Shown here: positions 1-5,823 of the stretch, one piece after another
Layout: each line of letters begins with the position of its first letter
Numbering within the stretch: position 1 is the first letter of the stretch
Assembly (NCBI GenBank): GCA_913060845.1
Contig: CAJXVF010000101.1
Coordinates: forward strand, 1 to 7,586
Source of the DNA: an uncultured Alphaproteobacteria bacterium
GTDB taxonomy: Bacteria > Pseudomonadota > Alphaproteobacteria > Bin95
Length of the DNA: 7,586 nt
Reading direction: 5' to 3'
Notes under the pieces: generated by a model
Databases searched by the model: none
What the model was told of the DNA's origin: nothing
The model's input: the letters and a program-made list of their open reading frames with translations, nothing else
Program-made: the position numbers and the translations under genes

Positions 1-39
1 GAGAGGTCTCGTGGGCTCGGAGATGTGTATAAGAGACAG
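1..39 (+). other. Nextera adapter (artificial), 5' end
   Basis: This is not genomic DNA. Bases 21-39 are the 19-bp Tn5 mosaic end AGATGTGTATAAGAGACAG. Bases 6-20 (GTCTCGTGGGCTCGG) are the rest of the Nextera read-2 transposase adapter. Bases 1-5 (GAGAG) match the last five bases of the reverse complement of the 8-base index seen at the other end (CTCTCTAC). The whole stretch is the exact reverse complement of 7539-7577. It should be trimmed, so genomic sequence starts at 40. Confidence 0.98.
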
Positions 40-182
40 CGCTAAACCTGGAAGACCCGTCTGACGGTTGCGATATCGATTTGGCACCCTTGGAAGCAAG
101 AGAGCGCCCGATTAAGCACGCGCTTTCGAATTCCTTCGGTTTCGGCGGCACCAACGCGTCGCTGCTGTTCCGCGCAGTCTGA
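40..182 (+). CDS. fabF: 3-oxoacyl-ACP synthase II, C-terminal fragment
   Basis: Only the last 46 codons (from 42) and the TGA at 180-182 are present; the rest lies beyond the fragment end. The visible tail reads LNLEDPSDGCDIDLAP and then SNSFGFGGTNASLLF, the characteristic end of the FabF/KAS II thiolase-fold condensing enzymes. The GFGGTN loop lines the active site and carries the gating phenylalanine of the family. The catalytic Cys and two His residues would lie upstream and cannot be checked. FabF condenses malonyl-ACP with acyl-ACP in cytoplasmic fatty acid elongation. It is the first visible gene of a tight operon, with mltG starting 9 nt after its stop in the same reading frame. FabB is a less likely alternative, because fabF next to mltG is the common arrangement in proteobacteria. 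Confidence 0.93.
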
Positions 183-191
183 TCCTTCAAG

Positions 192-1166
192 ATGTTACGT
201 GCATTTCTCGCCCTGGCGCTCATCGCGCTGGGGCTTTGCGCGTTCTTTGCGTGGCGCACGTTCGAATCCTTCGATGCGCCTGGGCCGCAGACAGCCGAAC
301 AACGCATCTATATCGAACGCGGGTCGGGCACATCTGCCGTCGCTCAGCAGCTTGAACGGCAAGGCCTGATTGAGGACCCGCTGGTCTTCCGCCTGCTGGC
401 CAAAATCGAAAAAAAGGGCGGCAAAATCCGTGCAGGTGAATTCGCGGCACCCGCTAAAGCGAGCCCCCGCGCGCTCCTGACACTGCTGACCGAAGGCCCA
501 ACCATCGTCCGCCGTTTCACGGTGCCAGAAGGCGCTTTGACGGTGGAAGCCCTGGCGATTGTGCAAGCGGCAGAGGGCCTAACCGGCGACCTGCCAACGG
601 GCATTCCCGAAGGTGCACTGCTGCCGGAAACCTATCATTATTCCTGGAATGACAGCCGCGCAGACGTCATCGCCCGGATGCGCAGCGCCATGGCCGCAGC
701 CGTACAGGCAGCGATGGCGACCAAACCGGCAAACCATCCCGTGAAGACCGCCGCAGACTTAGTCACGCTCGCGTCCATTATCGAGAAGGAAACCGGTGTC
801 GGCGGCGAGCGAGCATTGGTCTCTGGCGTGTTCGTGAACCGGCTGCGCAAGGGCATGTTGCTGCAATCAGACCCAACGACGATCTACGCTGTCACGCGCG
901 GTGCTGGCCCGCTTGGTCGCGGCCTCCGCCGGAGTGAGTTAGCGCTCAAAGATCCCTACAACACCTATCAATCCGCTGGATTGCCGCCCGGCCCCATCGC
1001 CAATCCCGGTAAGGCCGCACTGATGGCTGCGGCCAACCCGGCCACGACCGATGCGCTTTATTTTGTCGCTGACGGCACGGGCGGCCATGCGTTCGCCAAA
1101 ACGCTCCGCCAGCATAATCGGAACGTCCAGAAGTGGCGCATCATCGAGAGGAAGCGCCGGAAATGA
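192..1166 (+). CDS. mltG: endolytic murein transglycosylase MltG (YceG-like)
   Basis: A 324-residue inner-membrane protein that cleaves nascent peptidoglycan glycan strands and is thought to set their length. Residues 3-22 form a single N-terminal membrane anchor (LRAFLALALIALGLCAFFAW); the rest should lie in the periplasm. A LysM-like region follows (about 37-100, with GSGTSAVAQQLERQGLI). The YceG/MltG catalytic domain covers about 105-320. Its hallmarks are ASIIEKETG at 194-202, where E198 aligns with the catalytic Glu of E. coli MltG (E218), then QSDPTTIYA at 225-233, YNTY and GLPPGPIANPG at 256-273, and FVADGTGGHAFAKTLRQHN near the end. The length is normal for the family. The ATG is only 9 nt after the fabF stop with no clear Shine-Dalgarno sequence, which suggests translation coupled to fabF. 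Its TGA overlaps the preferred yicC start (ATGA). No defect is visible. Confidence 0.96.
   Translation: MLRAFLALALIALGLCAFFAWRTFESFDAPGPQTAEQRIYIERGSGTSAVAQQLERQGLIEDPLVFRLLAKIEKKGGKIRAGEFAAPAKASPRALLTLLTEGPTIVRRFTVPEGALTVEALAIVQAAEGLTGDLPTGIPEGALLPETYHYSWNDSRADVIARMRSAMAAAVQAAMATKPANHPVKTAADLVTLASIIEKETGVGGERALVSGVFVNRLRKGMLLQSDPTTIYAVTRGAGPLGRGLRRSELALKDPYNTYQSAGLPPGPIANPGKAALMAAANPATTDALYFVADGTGGHAFAKTLRQHNRNVQKWRIIERKRRK
1146..1154 (+). promoter_or_regulatory. Shine-Dalgarno sequence for yicC
   Basis: GAGAGGAAG lies inside the 3' end of mltG, 8 nt before the ATG at 1163. It supports 1163 over the upstream in-frame ATG at 1133, because it falls after that upstream codon and could not serve it. 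Confidence 0.45.
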
Positions 1167-2053
1167 CAACAACCCCAGCCAGCATGACCGGCTTTGCCAG
1201 GATCGAAGGCAGCACAGATACACTCGCATGGGTATGGGAAGTGCGCTGCGTCAACGGCAAAGGTTTGGATGTGCGGGTGCGGGCACCGAACTTTGTCGAA
1301 GGGGCCGAACAGACCGTCCGCAAAGCCGCTGGTGAACGCTTCAAGCGTGGCTCCCTGCAGGTTTCACTGAATGTCGAACGCACAACATCGGCAAGCGCTG
1401 GCCGCATTGATCATGCGGCCCTGAATACACTTCTGGTTGACATTGCCAAGATTGATATCCCGCCAGATACCCCCATCGCCCCCGCCACACTCGATGGTAT
1501 TCTGCAATTGCGCGGCATTATCGTGGCTGATGAAGGTAGCGTGGCTGACGATGGTGCGAACACGGCACCGCTTGCCGATATCCCGGCTTTGCTTGACGCG
1601 CTGGATAACGCCCGGCGTGAAGAAGGTGCCCGCCTCACCGCCGTGCTCCGCGATATTCTGGATCGCATCGAAAGCCTGGCAACCGATGCGGCAGGGCTTG
1701 CAGACCGTCAGCCACCTGCCCTGGCGGAACGCTATCGTGCGGCGTTGACAGCGCTGATCGCGGACAATGCGGCCGTCCCTGAAGATCGTATCATTCAGGA
1801 AGCCGCCGCCCTCGCGGTGAAAGCGGATGTAGCCGAGGAGCTTGAGCGGCTTAAGGCGCATGTGGCGCAAGCGCGTGATCTCTTGGCCGGTCCCGAAGCG
1901 GCAGGCAGGCGGTTGGACTTTCTGGCGCAGGAATTTAACCGGGAAGCCAACACCCTCGCGGCCAAATCTGCAGACATCGCCCTTACCCGCGTTGCCATGG
2001 AGCTAAAGGCTGCGATTGACGCGCTCAAAGAGCAGGCGCAAAACATTGAGTGA
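1163..2053 (+). CDS. yicC: YicC family endoribonuclease
   Basis: A 296-residue member of the YicC/YloC family. E. coli YicC is reported as an endoribonuclease that also promotes decay of the small RNA RyhB together with PNPase; the role here is inferred from the family. The YicC_N domain covers about 5-160, with SMTGFAR at 7-13, the EVRCVNGKGLDVRVR segment at 26-40 and RGSLQVSLNVER at 62-73. The C-terminal DUF1732 domain covers about 210-296, with RRLDFLAQEFNREANTLAAK at 249-268 and the typical QNIE end. The middle is probably helical. I chose the ATG at 1163 rather than 1133 because it gives the usual short lead before SMTGFAR, has a Shine-Dalgarno sequence and makes a 4-nt ATGA overlap with mltG. 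The stop at 2051-2053 overlaps a GTG that could start gmk. Its place between mltG and gmk is conserved in many alphaproteobacteria. Confidence 0.94.
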   Translation: MTTTPASMTGFARIEGSTDTLAWVWEVRCVNGKGLDVRVRAPNFVEGAEQTVRKAAGERFKRGSLQVSLNVERTTSASAGRIDHAALNTLLVDIAKIDIPPDTPIAPATLDGILQLRGIIVADEGSVADDGANTAPLADIPALLDALDNARREEGARLTAVLRDILDRIESLATDAAGLADRQPPALAERYRAALTALIADNAAVPEDRIIQEAAALAVKADVAEELERLKAHVAQARDLLAGPEAAGRRLDFLAQEFNREANTLAAKSADIALTRVAMELKAAIDALKEQAQNIE

Positions 2054-2091
2054 AATCTGAGAGAACTTTGGTCGGAACAGAAGCAGGCGCA

Positions 2092-2730
2092 ATGCAGGAC
2101 GAACATCTACAACGGCGAGGGCTGATGCTGGTCCTCTCATCGCCATCAGGCGCTGGCAAGACCACAATCTCCCGACGTCTGCTAGAGATTGAGGACGATT
2201 TAACCATGTCCGTCTCTGCCACCACCCGCCGCAAGCGACCGGGCGAGACTGAGGGCAAGGACTACTATTTCACCGACAATCAGAGCTTTGGCGAACGCGT
2301 AAACCGGGGTGAATTGCTCGAGCACGCCAAGGTGTTCGACTATTATTACGGCACGCCCCGCGCGCCAGTAGAAAAAGCCCTATCTGCCGGGCGCGACGTT
2401 CTGTTTGATATCGACTGGCAGGGTACTCAGCAGATTTATGAGCAAGCTGGGGATGATTTGGTCCGGGTTTTCATTCTGCCGCCTTCAACCCGCGCCCTTG
2501 AAGCCCGGCTTCGCGCCCGTGCACAAGATAGTGACGAAGTCGTCGCCCGCCGGATGAGCGAGGCCTCCTCCGAGATGAGCCATTGGCAGGAATATGACTA
2601 TGTCATCGTCAATGACGACCTGGACAATAGCCTTCAACAGGTCCGCGCCATCCTGGCAGCCGAACGCCTGAAACGCACCCGCCAAATTGGCATGGGTGAG
2701 TTCGTCAAACTGCTGCGGTCCGGGCATTAG
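2092..2730 (+). CDS. gmk: guanylate kinase
   Basis: Transfers phosphate from ATP to GMP to give GDP, an essential cytoplasmic step in purine nucleotide and (p)ppGpp metabolism. With the ATG at 2092 it has 212 residues, the normal size. Visible motifs are the P-loop SSPSGAGKTT at 16-25, the GMP-binding segment SATTRRKRPGE at 42-52, LLEHAKVFDYYYGTPR at 75-90, DIDWQGTQQ at 106-114 (a form typical of alphaproteobacteria), the arginine-rich lid region at about 134-154, and YDYVIVNDD at 168-176. An in-frame GTG at 2050, overlapping the yicC stop as GTGA, would add 14 residues (MKSERTLVGTEAGA). It is possible for coupled translation, but the shorter form better fits the usual lead before the RRGLM segment. 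Neither start has a strong Shine-Dalgarno sequence. Last clear housekeeping gene of the fabF-mltG-yicC cluster; the MFS gene follows after 18 nt. Confidence 0.96.
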   Translation: MQDEHLQRRGLMLVLSSPSGAGKTTISRRLLEIEDDLTMSVSATTRRKRPGETEGKDYYFTDNQSFGERVNRGELLEHAKVFDYYYGTPRAPVEKALSAGRDVLFDIDWQGTQQIYEQAGDDLVRVFILPPSTRALEARLRARAQDSDEVVARRMSEASSEMSHWQEYDYVIVNDDLDNSLQQVRAILAAERLKRTRQIGMGEFVKLLRSGH

Positions 2731-2748
2731 GCTAGGTCCAATCAGCAG

Positions 2749-4008
2749 ATGGCCAGCCGGATTACGCGCGAAGATTCTATTGAAACGCCCTATAGCTGGG
2801 TGATCGCCGTCGCTTCACTGGCGACGCTGGCGCTTTCCATGGGTGCGAGCTATTTAGCCGTGATCTCCGTGCCATTCCTGGAGGCTGATTTCGGCTGGTC
2901 CCGATCTGCCGCCTCGTCGCTCTACAGTGCGACCACCCTTGGCGCTGGGGTTGGCGGCATTGTCATGGGCTATTACGTCACCAAAGTCGGCGTGCGGGCA
3001 GCACTTCATGTAGCCGCCGCTGCCATTCTGGTCGGCTGTATACTGGCAGCGCTGGCGGACTCCCTAACCACACTTCTGGCACCTGCCTTCCTGTTCATTG
3101 GCATGGTCGGCATGGGCTGCGGGTTCGCACCGCTGATCGCTAATGCCAGCCTGTGGTTTGACCGGAACCGGGGCCTTGCCATCGCGGTCGTGTCCTGCGG
3201 GCAGACGGTGTCCGGCGGCATCTGGCAGGTCGTGTTTGAGCCATTGGTCGTGGCCCATGGCTGGCGGGCAGTCTATATCGGCTATGGCCTGTTCGCCGCC
3301 GCCATCATCATTCCGCTCAGCCTGTTCCATCGGGGCGAGCCGCCAGAATTGGCCCGGATGCGCGCACAGACTGCGAGCGGCACGGCCCCAGCTTCCGAAC
3401 AGCACTTGCCGGAGATCAACAAGAACTTCCTCACATTGCTTTTGGGCTTGGCGATTGTCGGCTGCTGCGTTGCCATGTCGATGCCGATTGCGCAGATGGT
3501 CGCCTATTGCTCCACCCTAGGGTACGGCACAGCGGTCGGTGCAGAGATCGGATCCCTGCTGCTGATTTGCTCCGCGATCAGCCGCCTTGCGTTCGGCGTC
3601 GTCTCGGACAGGATTGGCGGAGTGAACACGATCCTGATCGGCTCAACCCTGCAATGCGCCATGCTCTCGCTGTTCATATTCTTCGACACACAAGAGCAGC
3701 TTTATATCATCGGCGCGATGTTCGGGTTGGTGTTTGGCGGGATCGTGCCGGCCTATGGCATGGCGGTTCGTGACCTCTTCCCGGCGCGCGAAGCGGCGAA
3801 GCGCACGGGCTACGTATACTTCTTCGGATATATCGGCATGGGCGGCGGCGGGCTCGTCGGCGCTATGGTTTATGACATCACGTTGAGCTATCCGGCAGCA
3901 TTTGGCGTTGGCGTAGCATTCAATGTGGCCAATATCGCGCTCATTCTCTTCATCAAGGGCCTGGTGTTCGCGCGCACCCCGAAAGGCCCTGTTTTGGCGG
4001 CGGCATGA
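2749..4008 (+). CDS. MFS transporter, oxalate/formate-monocarboxylate type
   Basis: A 419-residue inner-membrane protein with about 12 hydrophobic helices in two halves, split by a polar loop at about 194-226 (HRGEPPELARMRAQ through PEINKN). The first half has FGWSRSAAS at 48-56, a signature often seen in the oxalate/formate antiporter and monocarboxylate transporter branches. It also has a degenerate motif A (GYYVTKVGVR, 74-83, lacking the usual Asp) and a segment RGLAIAVVSCGQTVSGG at 141-157. The second half keeps a better motif A (GVVSDRIGG, 283-291). These features suggest secondary transport of a small organic acid anion, but MFS substrate cannot be read from sequence. The stop overlaps the start of the enoyl-CoA hydratase gene as ATGA, so the two are probably translated together and may act on one substrate. 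It lies 18 nt after gmk and may be read through from the housekeeping operon. Confidence 0.88.
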   Translation: MASRITREDSIETPYSWVIAVASLATLALSMGASYLAVISVPFLEADFGWSRSAASSLYSATTLGAGVGGIVMGYYVTKVGVRAALHVAAAAILVGCILAALADSLTTLLAPAFLFIGMVGMGCGFAPLIANASLWFDRNRGLAIAVVSCGQTVSGGIWQVVFEPLVVAHGWRAVYIGYGLFAAAIIIPLSLFHRGEPPELARMRAQTASGTAPASEQHLPEINKNFLTLLLGLAIVGCCVAMSMPIAQMVAYCSTLGYGTAVGAEIGSLLLICSAISRLAFGVVSDRIGGVNTILIGSTLQCAMLSLFIFFDTQEQLYIIGAMFGLVFGGIVPAYGMAVRDLFPAREAAKRTGYVYFFGYIGMGGGGLVGAMVYDITLSYPAAFGVGVAFNVANIALILFIKGLVFARTPKGPVLAAA

Positions 4009-4817
4009 CTAAAAATACGCACATCGACGAGCCCCTTGAGCTGAAACGAGAGGGTACGGTGCTGCATGTGCTGTTCAATCGCCCGGAGCGACGGAACGCC
4101 ATCACCTTCCAGATGATGCGCTCCTTAACAGAAGCCTTCGAATCCGCCGCATCAGACAAAACCCTCCGCGCCGTCGTACTGCGCGGCAAGGGTGGGCATT
4201 TCTGCGCTGGTGGAGACTTGAACCATATGCGCGAGCCGCCTGATGAGGGTGGCCCCGATCCCGTCGCCCGCGCTTACCGCCGCATGGGCGAAGCGCTGAT
4301 GGCGCTGAATAACCTGCCGCAAGCCGTGATCGCCGCCGTGGAAGGCAGCTGCGTCGGCGGCGGGCTCGGCATGGCGTGTTCGGCGGATTACGTGATTGCG
4401 GCAGAGGGTTCGAAGTTCGGCATGCCAGAAGTGCGCGCCGGGTTCATCCCAAGCCAGATACTGCCAAGCGTCGTCAGGCGCATCGGCGAGGGCCAGGCCC
4501 GCAGGCTCGCCGTTATGGCGGACATCATTGGTGCGGATGAGGCGCAGCGCATCGGCATTGCCCATGAATGCGTCACCGACACAGCAGCCATGGACGCCGC
4601 CATCGCCCGCGCCCTCAAGCAACTACGCTATGCGGAGCCCGCCGCCGTCGCCCAATCTAAGCGCTTGATCGGCACTCTCGCCGGTGACCCGCCAGAAGCA
4701 GTGCTGGACGATGCAGCGGCCACAATCTCCCGCCTCCTGCAAAGCGACGCGGCGGCAGAAGGCATTGCCGCATTCAAAGAAAAACGCCCGCCAAGTTGGG
4801 CCAAAGATGATGCTTGA
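4005..4817 (+). CDS. enoyl-CoA hydratase/isomerase (crotonase family)
   Basis: A 270-residue crotonase-fold protein, probably a cytoplasmic acyl-CoA hydratase. The oxyanion-hole segments are FCAGGDL at 66-72 and VGGGLGMACSADYVIAA at 117-133. The second catalytic Glu is kept in FGMPEVRAGFIP (E142, equivalent to rat crotonase E164). The position of the first one (rat E144, in GGGCEL) is Gly122 in GGGLGM. The GLGM and PSQILPSVVRRIG (149-161) patterns recall 3-methylglutaconyl-CoA and isohexenylglutaconyl-CoA hydratases (LiuC/AtuE-like) of leucine and acyclic terpene breakdown, rather than general fatty acid crotonases. The tail EGIAAFKEKRPPSW is the usual C-terminal helix. The start overlaps the MFS stop as ATGA, so the pair is probably co-translated. 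No other liu or atu genes are in the window, so the substrate remains open; isomerase or other crotonase activity is possible. Confidence 0.9.
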   Translation: MTKNTHIDEPLELKREGTVLHVLFNRPERRNAITFQMMRSLTEAFESAASDKTLRAVVLRGKGGHFCAGGDLNHMREPPDEGGPDPVARAYRRMGEALMALNNLPQAVIAAVEGSCVGGGLGMACSADYVIAAEGSKFGMPEVRAGFIPSQILPSVVRRIGEGQARRLAVMADIIGADEAQRIGIAHECVTDTAAMDAAIARALKQLRYAEPAAVAQSKRLIGTLAGDPPEAVLDDAAATISRLLQSDAAAEGIAAFKEKRPPSWAKDDA

Positions 4818-4842
4818 GCCACGCGACTGATTCTCGCATAAC
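4814..4842 (+). promoter_or_regulatory. possible sigma-70-type promoter for the epimerase gene
   Basis: TTGAGC (4814-4819) and CATAAC (4837-4842) are separated by exactly 17 nt. Each matches 4 of 6 bases of the E. coli consensus. It overlaps the last codon and stop of the hydratase gene and lies 38 nt before the epimerase ATG. Judged by eye only; alphaproteobacterial promoters often differ from the E. coli consensus. Confidence 0.28.
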
Positions 4843-4879
4843 AGCCGCGCAAACTTCCCGGACCAAAGGATAGCCCGCC

Positions 4880-5284
4880 ATGATTGGCCGCTTGAACCAC
4901 GTCGCCATTGTTGTGCCTGACTTGCAGGCGGCGGCGGCCACATATCGAAACGCCCTAGGTGCGACAGTCTCCACGCCTGAAATCCTGCCCGATCACGGCG
5001 TGACAGTGGTGTTCGTTGAACTGCCCAATACCAAGATCGAGCTGCTGGAGCCTTATGGCGAAGGCTCCCCCGTTGCAAAATTCCTCGAAGGCTCCCCCTC
5101 CGGCGGCATGCATCACGTCTGCTATGAGGTCGACGATATTCTGGCTGCGCGGGATAAGCTTGTGGCAGAGGGTGCCCGCGTCCTTGGTGATGGCGAGCCC
5201 AAAAACGGCGCCCACAACAAGCCCGTCCTATTCCTGCACCCCAAAGACTTCTGCGGGACGCTAGTTGAGTTGGAGCAGGCATAG
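4880..5284 (+). CDS. mce: methylmalonyl-CoA epimerase
   Basis: A 134-residue vicinal-oxygen-chelate (glyoxalase-fold) enzyme that interconverts (S)- and (R)-methylmalonyl-CoA, linking propionyl-CoA carboxylation to the B12-dependent mutase. It closely resembles the mitochondrial enzyme: LNHVAIVVPDL at 5-15, HGVTVVFVELPNTKIELLEP at 39-58, GGMHHVCYEVDDI at 75-87, and FLHPKDFCGTLVELEQ at 118-133. The expected metal ligands are H7, E54, H79 and E130. The two beta-alpha-beta-beta-beta modules are complete and the length is standard. A good Shine-Dalgarno sequence, AAAGGA at 4865-4870, lies 9 nt before the ATG. The 62 nt gap from the hydratase gene holds a possible promoter, so the gene may be partly independent. 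Neither the mutase nor propionyl-CoA carboxylase is in the window. The fur-family gene follows after 125 nt and is probably a separate unit. Confidence 0.95.
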   Translation: MIGRLNHVAIVVPDLQAAAATYRNALGATVSTPEILPDHGVTVVFVELPNTKIELLEPYGEGSPVAKFLEGSPSGGMHHVCYEVDDILAARDKLVAEGARVLGDGEPKNGAHNKPVLFLHPKDFCGTLVELEQA

Positions 5285-5319
5285 CGCCCGGTCATTCCAT
5301 CAAGCGAAATTGTAGCGAA

Positions 5320-5336
5320 AACGCATAGCTTGCGTT
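5320..5336. promoter_or_regulatory. inverted repeat between mce and fur
   Basis: AACGCA and TGCGTT form a perfect 6-bp dyad around a 5-nt centre (TAGCT), 74 nt before the fur start. No T-run follows, so an intrinsic terminator is unlikely. It could be a weak hairpin after mce or one half of an operator. I cannot match it to a known Fur or Mur box from memory with confidence. Confidence 0.25.
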
Positions 5337-5364
5337 GCGTCCTGTCCGCTGATGCCGCATTAAT
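5335..5364 (+). promoter_or_regulatory. weak candidate promoter for fur
   Basis: TTGCGT (5335-5340) matches the start of a -35 element. ATTAAT (5359-5364), 18 nt further on, matches 4 of 6 of a -10 element. It would place transcription start near 5371, giving a leader of about 40 nt. The -10 overlaps a perfect palindrome at 5357-5366, which would suit repression by a dimeric regulator. Weak by consensus; offered as the best candidate in this gap. Confidence 0.2.
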
Positions 5365-5366
5365 GC
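5357..5366. promoter_or_regulatory. palindrome GCATTAATGC, possible operator
   Basis: A perfect 10-bp palindrome with an AT-rich centre, 43 nt before the fur ATG and overlapping the candidate -10. Fur-family genes are often autoregulated through AT-rich dyads at their promoters, so this is a plausible metal-regulator site. A 10-bp palindrome can also arise by chance at this length. Confidence 0.22.
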
Positions 5367-5398
5367 CGTATCGACTCATCCTGAGCCGCAAAGCGGTC

Positions 5399-5403
5399 GG
5401 AGG
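5399..5403 (+). promoter_or_regulatory. Shine-Dalgarno sequence for fur
   Basis: GGAGG lies 6 nt before the ATG at 5410 and supports that start over the in-frame ATG at 5419. A small stem, CCGC (5386-5389) and GCGG (5393-5396) with loop AAA, ends 2 nt before it and might modestly affect initiation. Confidence 0.6.
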
Positions 5404-5409
5404 CTCCAT

Positions 5410-5823
5410 ATGGCGGCGATGACAAAACTAGAAAAGGCCTGCGAAGATAAAGGCCTGAAAATGACCGAGCAGCGCCGGGTAATCGCGCGCGTCATTGCTG
5501 ACGCTGAGGATCATCCTGACGTTGAAACCGTATACCGCCGTGCGACTGCCGTTGATCCACGCATCAGCATCGCGACCGTTTACCGGTCGCTGAAGCTGTT
5601 TGAAGACGTAAACGTGCTGGTCCGACACGATTTCGGCGAGGGCCGGGCGCGCTACGAAGAAACCGGCGATCATCACGAGCACCTGATTGATATCGAAACC
5701 GGTGAAGTGATTGAGTTCATGCACCAGGAGCTGGAAACGCTGAAGGAACGGGTTGCTAACGAACTCGGCTATGAATTAGTAGATCACCGGCTCGAGCTTT
5801 ATGGCCGCAAGCTCAAAAGCTGA
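5410..5823 (+). CDS. fur: Fur/Mur-family metal-responsive regulator
   Basis: A 137-residue dimeric DNA-binding repressor that senses Fe(II) or, as alphaproteobacterial Mur, Mn(II). The N-terminal winged helix covers about 1-80, with the recognition-helix segment ISIATVYRSLKLFED at 52-66. The dimerisation and metal domain follows (HHEHLIDIETGEVIEF at 88-103, ending LELYGRKLKS). By alignment with P. aeruginosa Fur, one metal site would be H35, E83, H91 and E102, and the second H88, E90, E109 and H126. The only cysteine is C11, so the CxxC structural zinc site of E. coli Fur is absent, as in alphaproteobacterial Fur/Mur proteins. It is not Irr, since the HHH haem motif is missing. The start at 5410 is set by GGAGG. 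Its 3' end overlaps the iron permease gene by 23 nt, implying that regulator and transporter are co-expressed and probably autoregulated by metal. Fe versus Mn specificity is unresolved. Confidence 0.94.
   Translation: MAAMTKLEKACEDKGLKMTEQRRVIARVIADAEDHPDVETVYRRATAVDPRISIATVYRSLKLFEDVNVLVRHDFGEGRARYEETGDHHEHLIDIETGEVIEFMHQELETLKERVANELGYELVDHRLELYGRKLKS

Noticed and set aside
182..192. A stop-codon readthrough product joining fabF to mltG, since the two are in the same frame with three codons between TGA and ATG.
   Set aside because: Same-frame spacing occurs one time in three by chance. MltG needs its own N-terminal membrane anchor and FabF is cytoplasmic.
1133..1162. The upstream ATG at 1133 as start of yicC.
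   Set aside because: It would add ten residues not typical of the family and overlap mltG by 34 nt, while the ATG at 1163 has a Shine-Dalgarno sequence and an ATGA overlap.
4623..5282. A long minus-strand open frame of about 219 codons across the hydratase end and the epimerase.
   Set aside because: It is antisense to two well-supported genes, shows no recognisable family features, and such open frames are common by chance in GC-rich coding DNA.
5285..5409. An intrinsic terminator after mce.
   Set aside because: The small dyads here have short stems and no following T-run. Termination may be factor-dependent or absent.
1163..5823. A functional link between yicC and fur, because E. coli YicC affects decay of the Fur-controlled RNA RyhB.
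   Set aside because: yicC sits here because of the widespread mltG-yicC-gmk order, RyhB is not generally known outside gamma-proteobacteria, and four unrelated genes lie between them.
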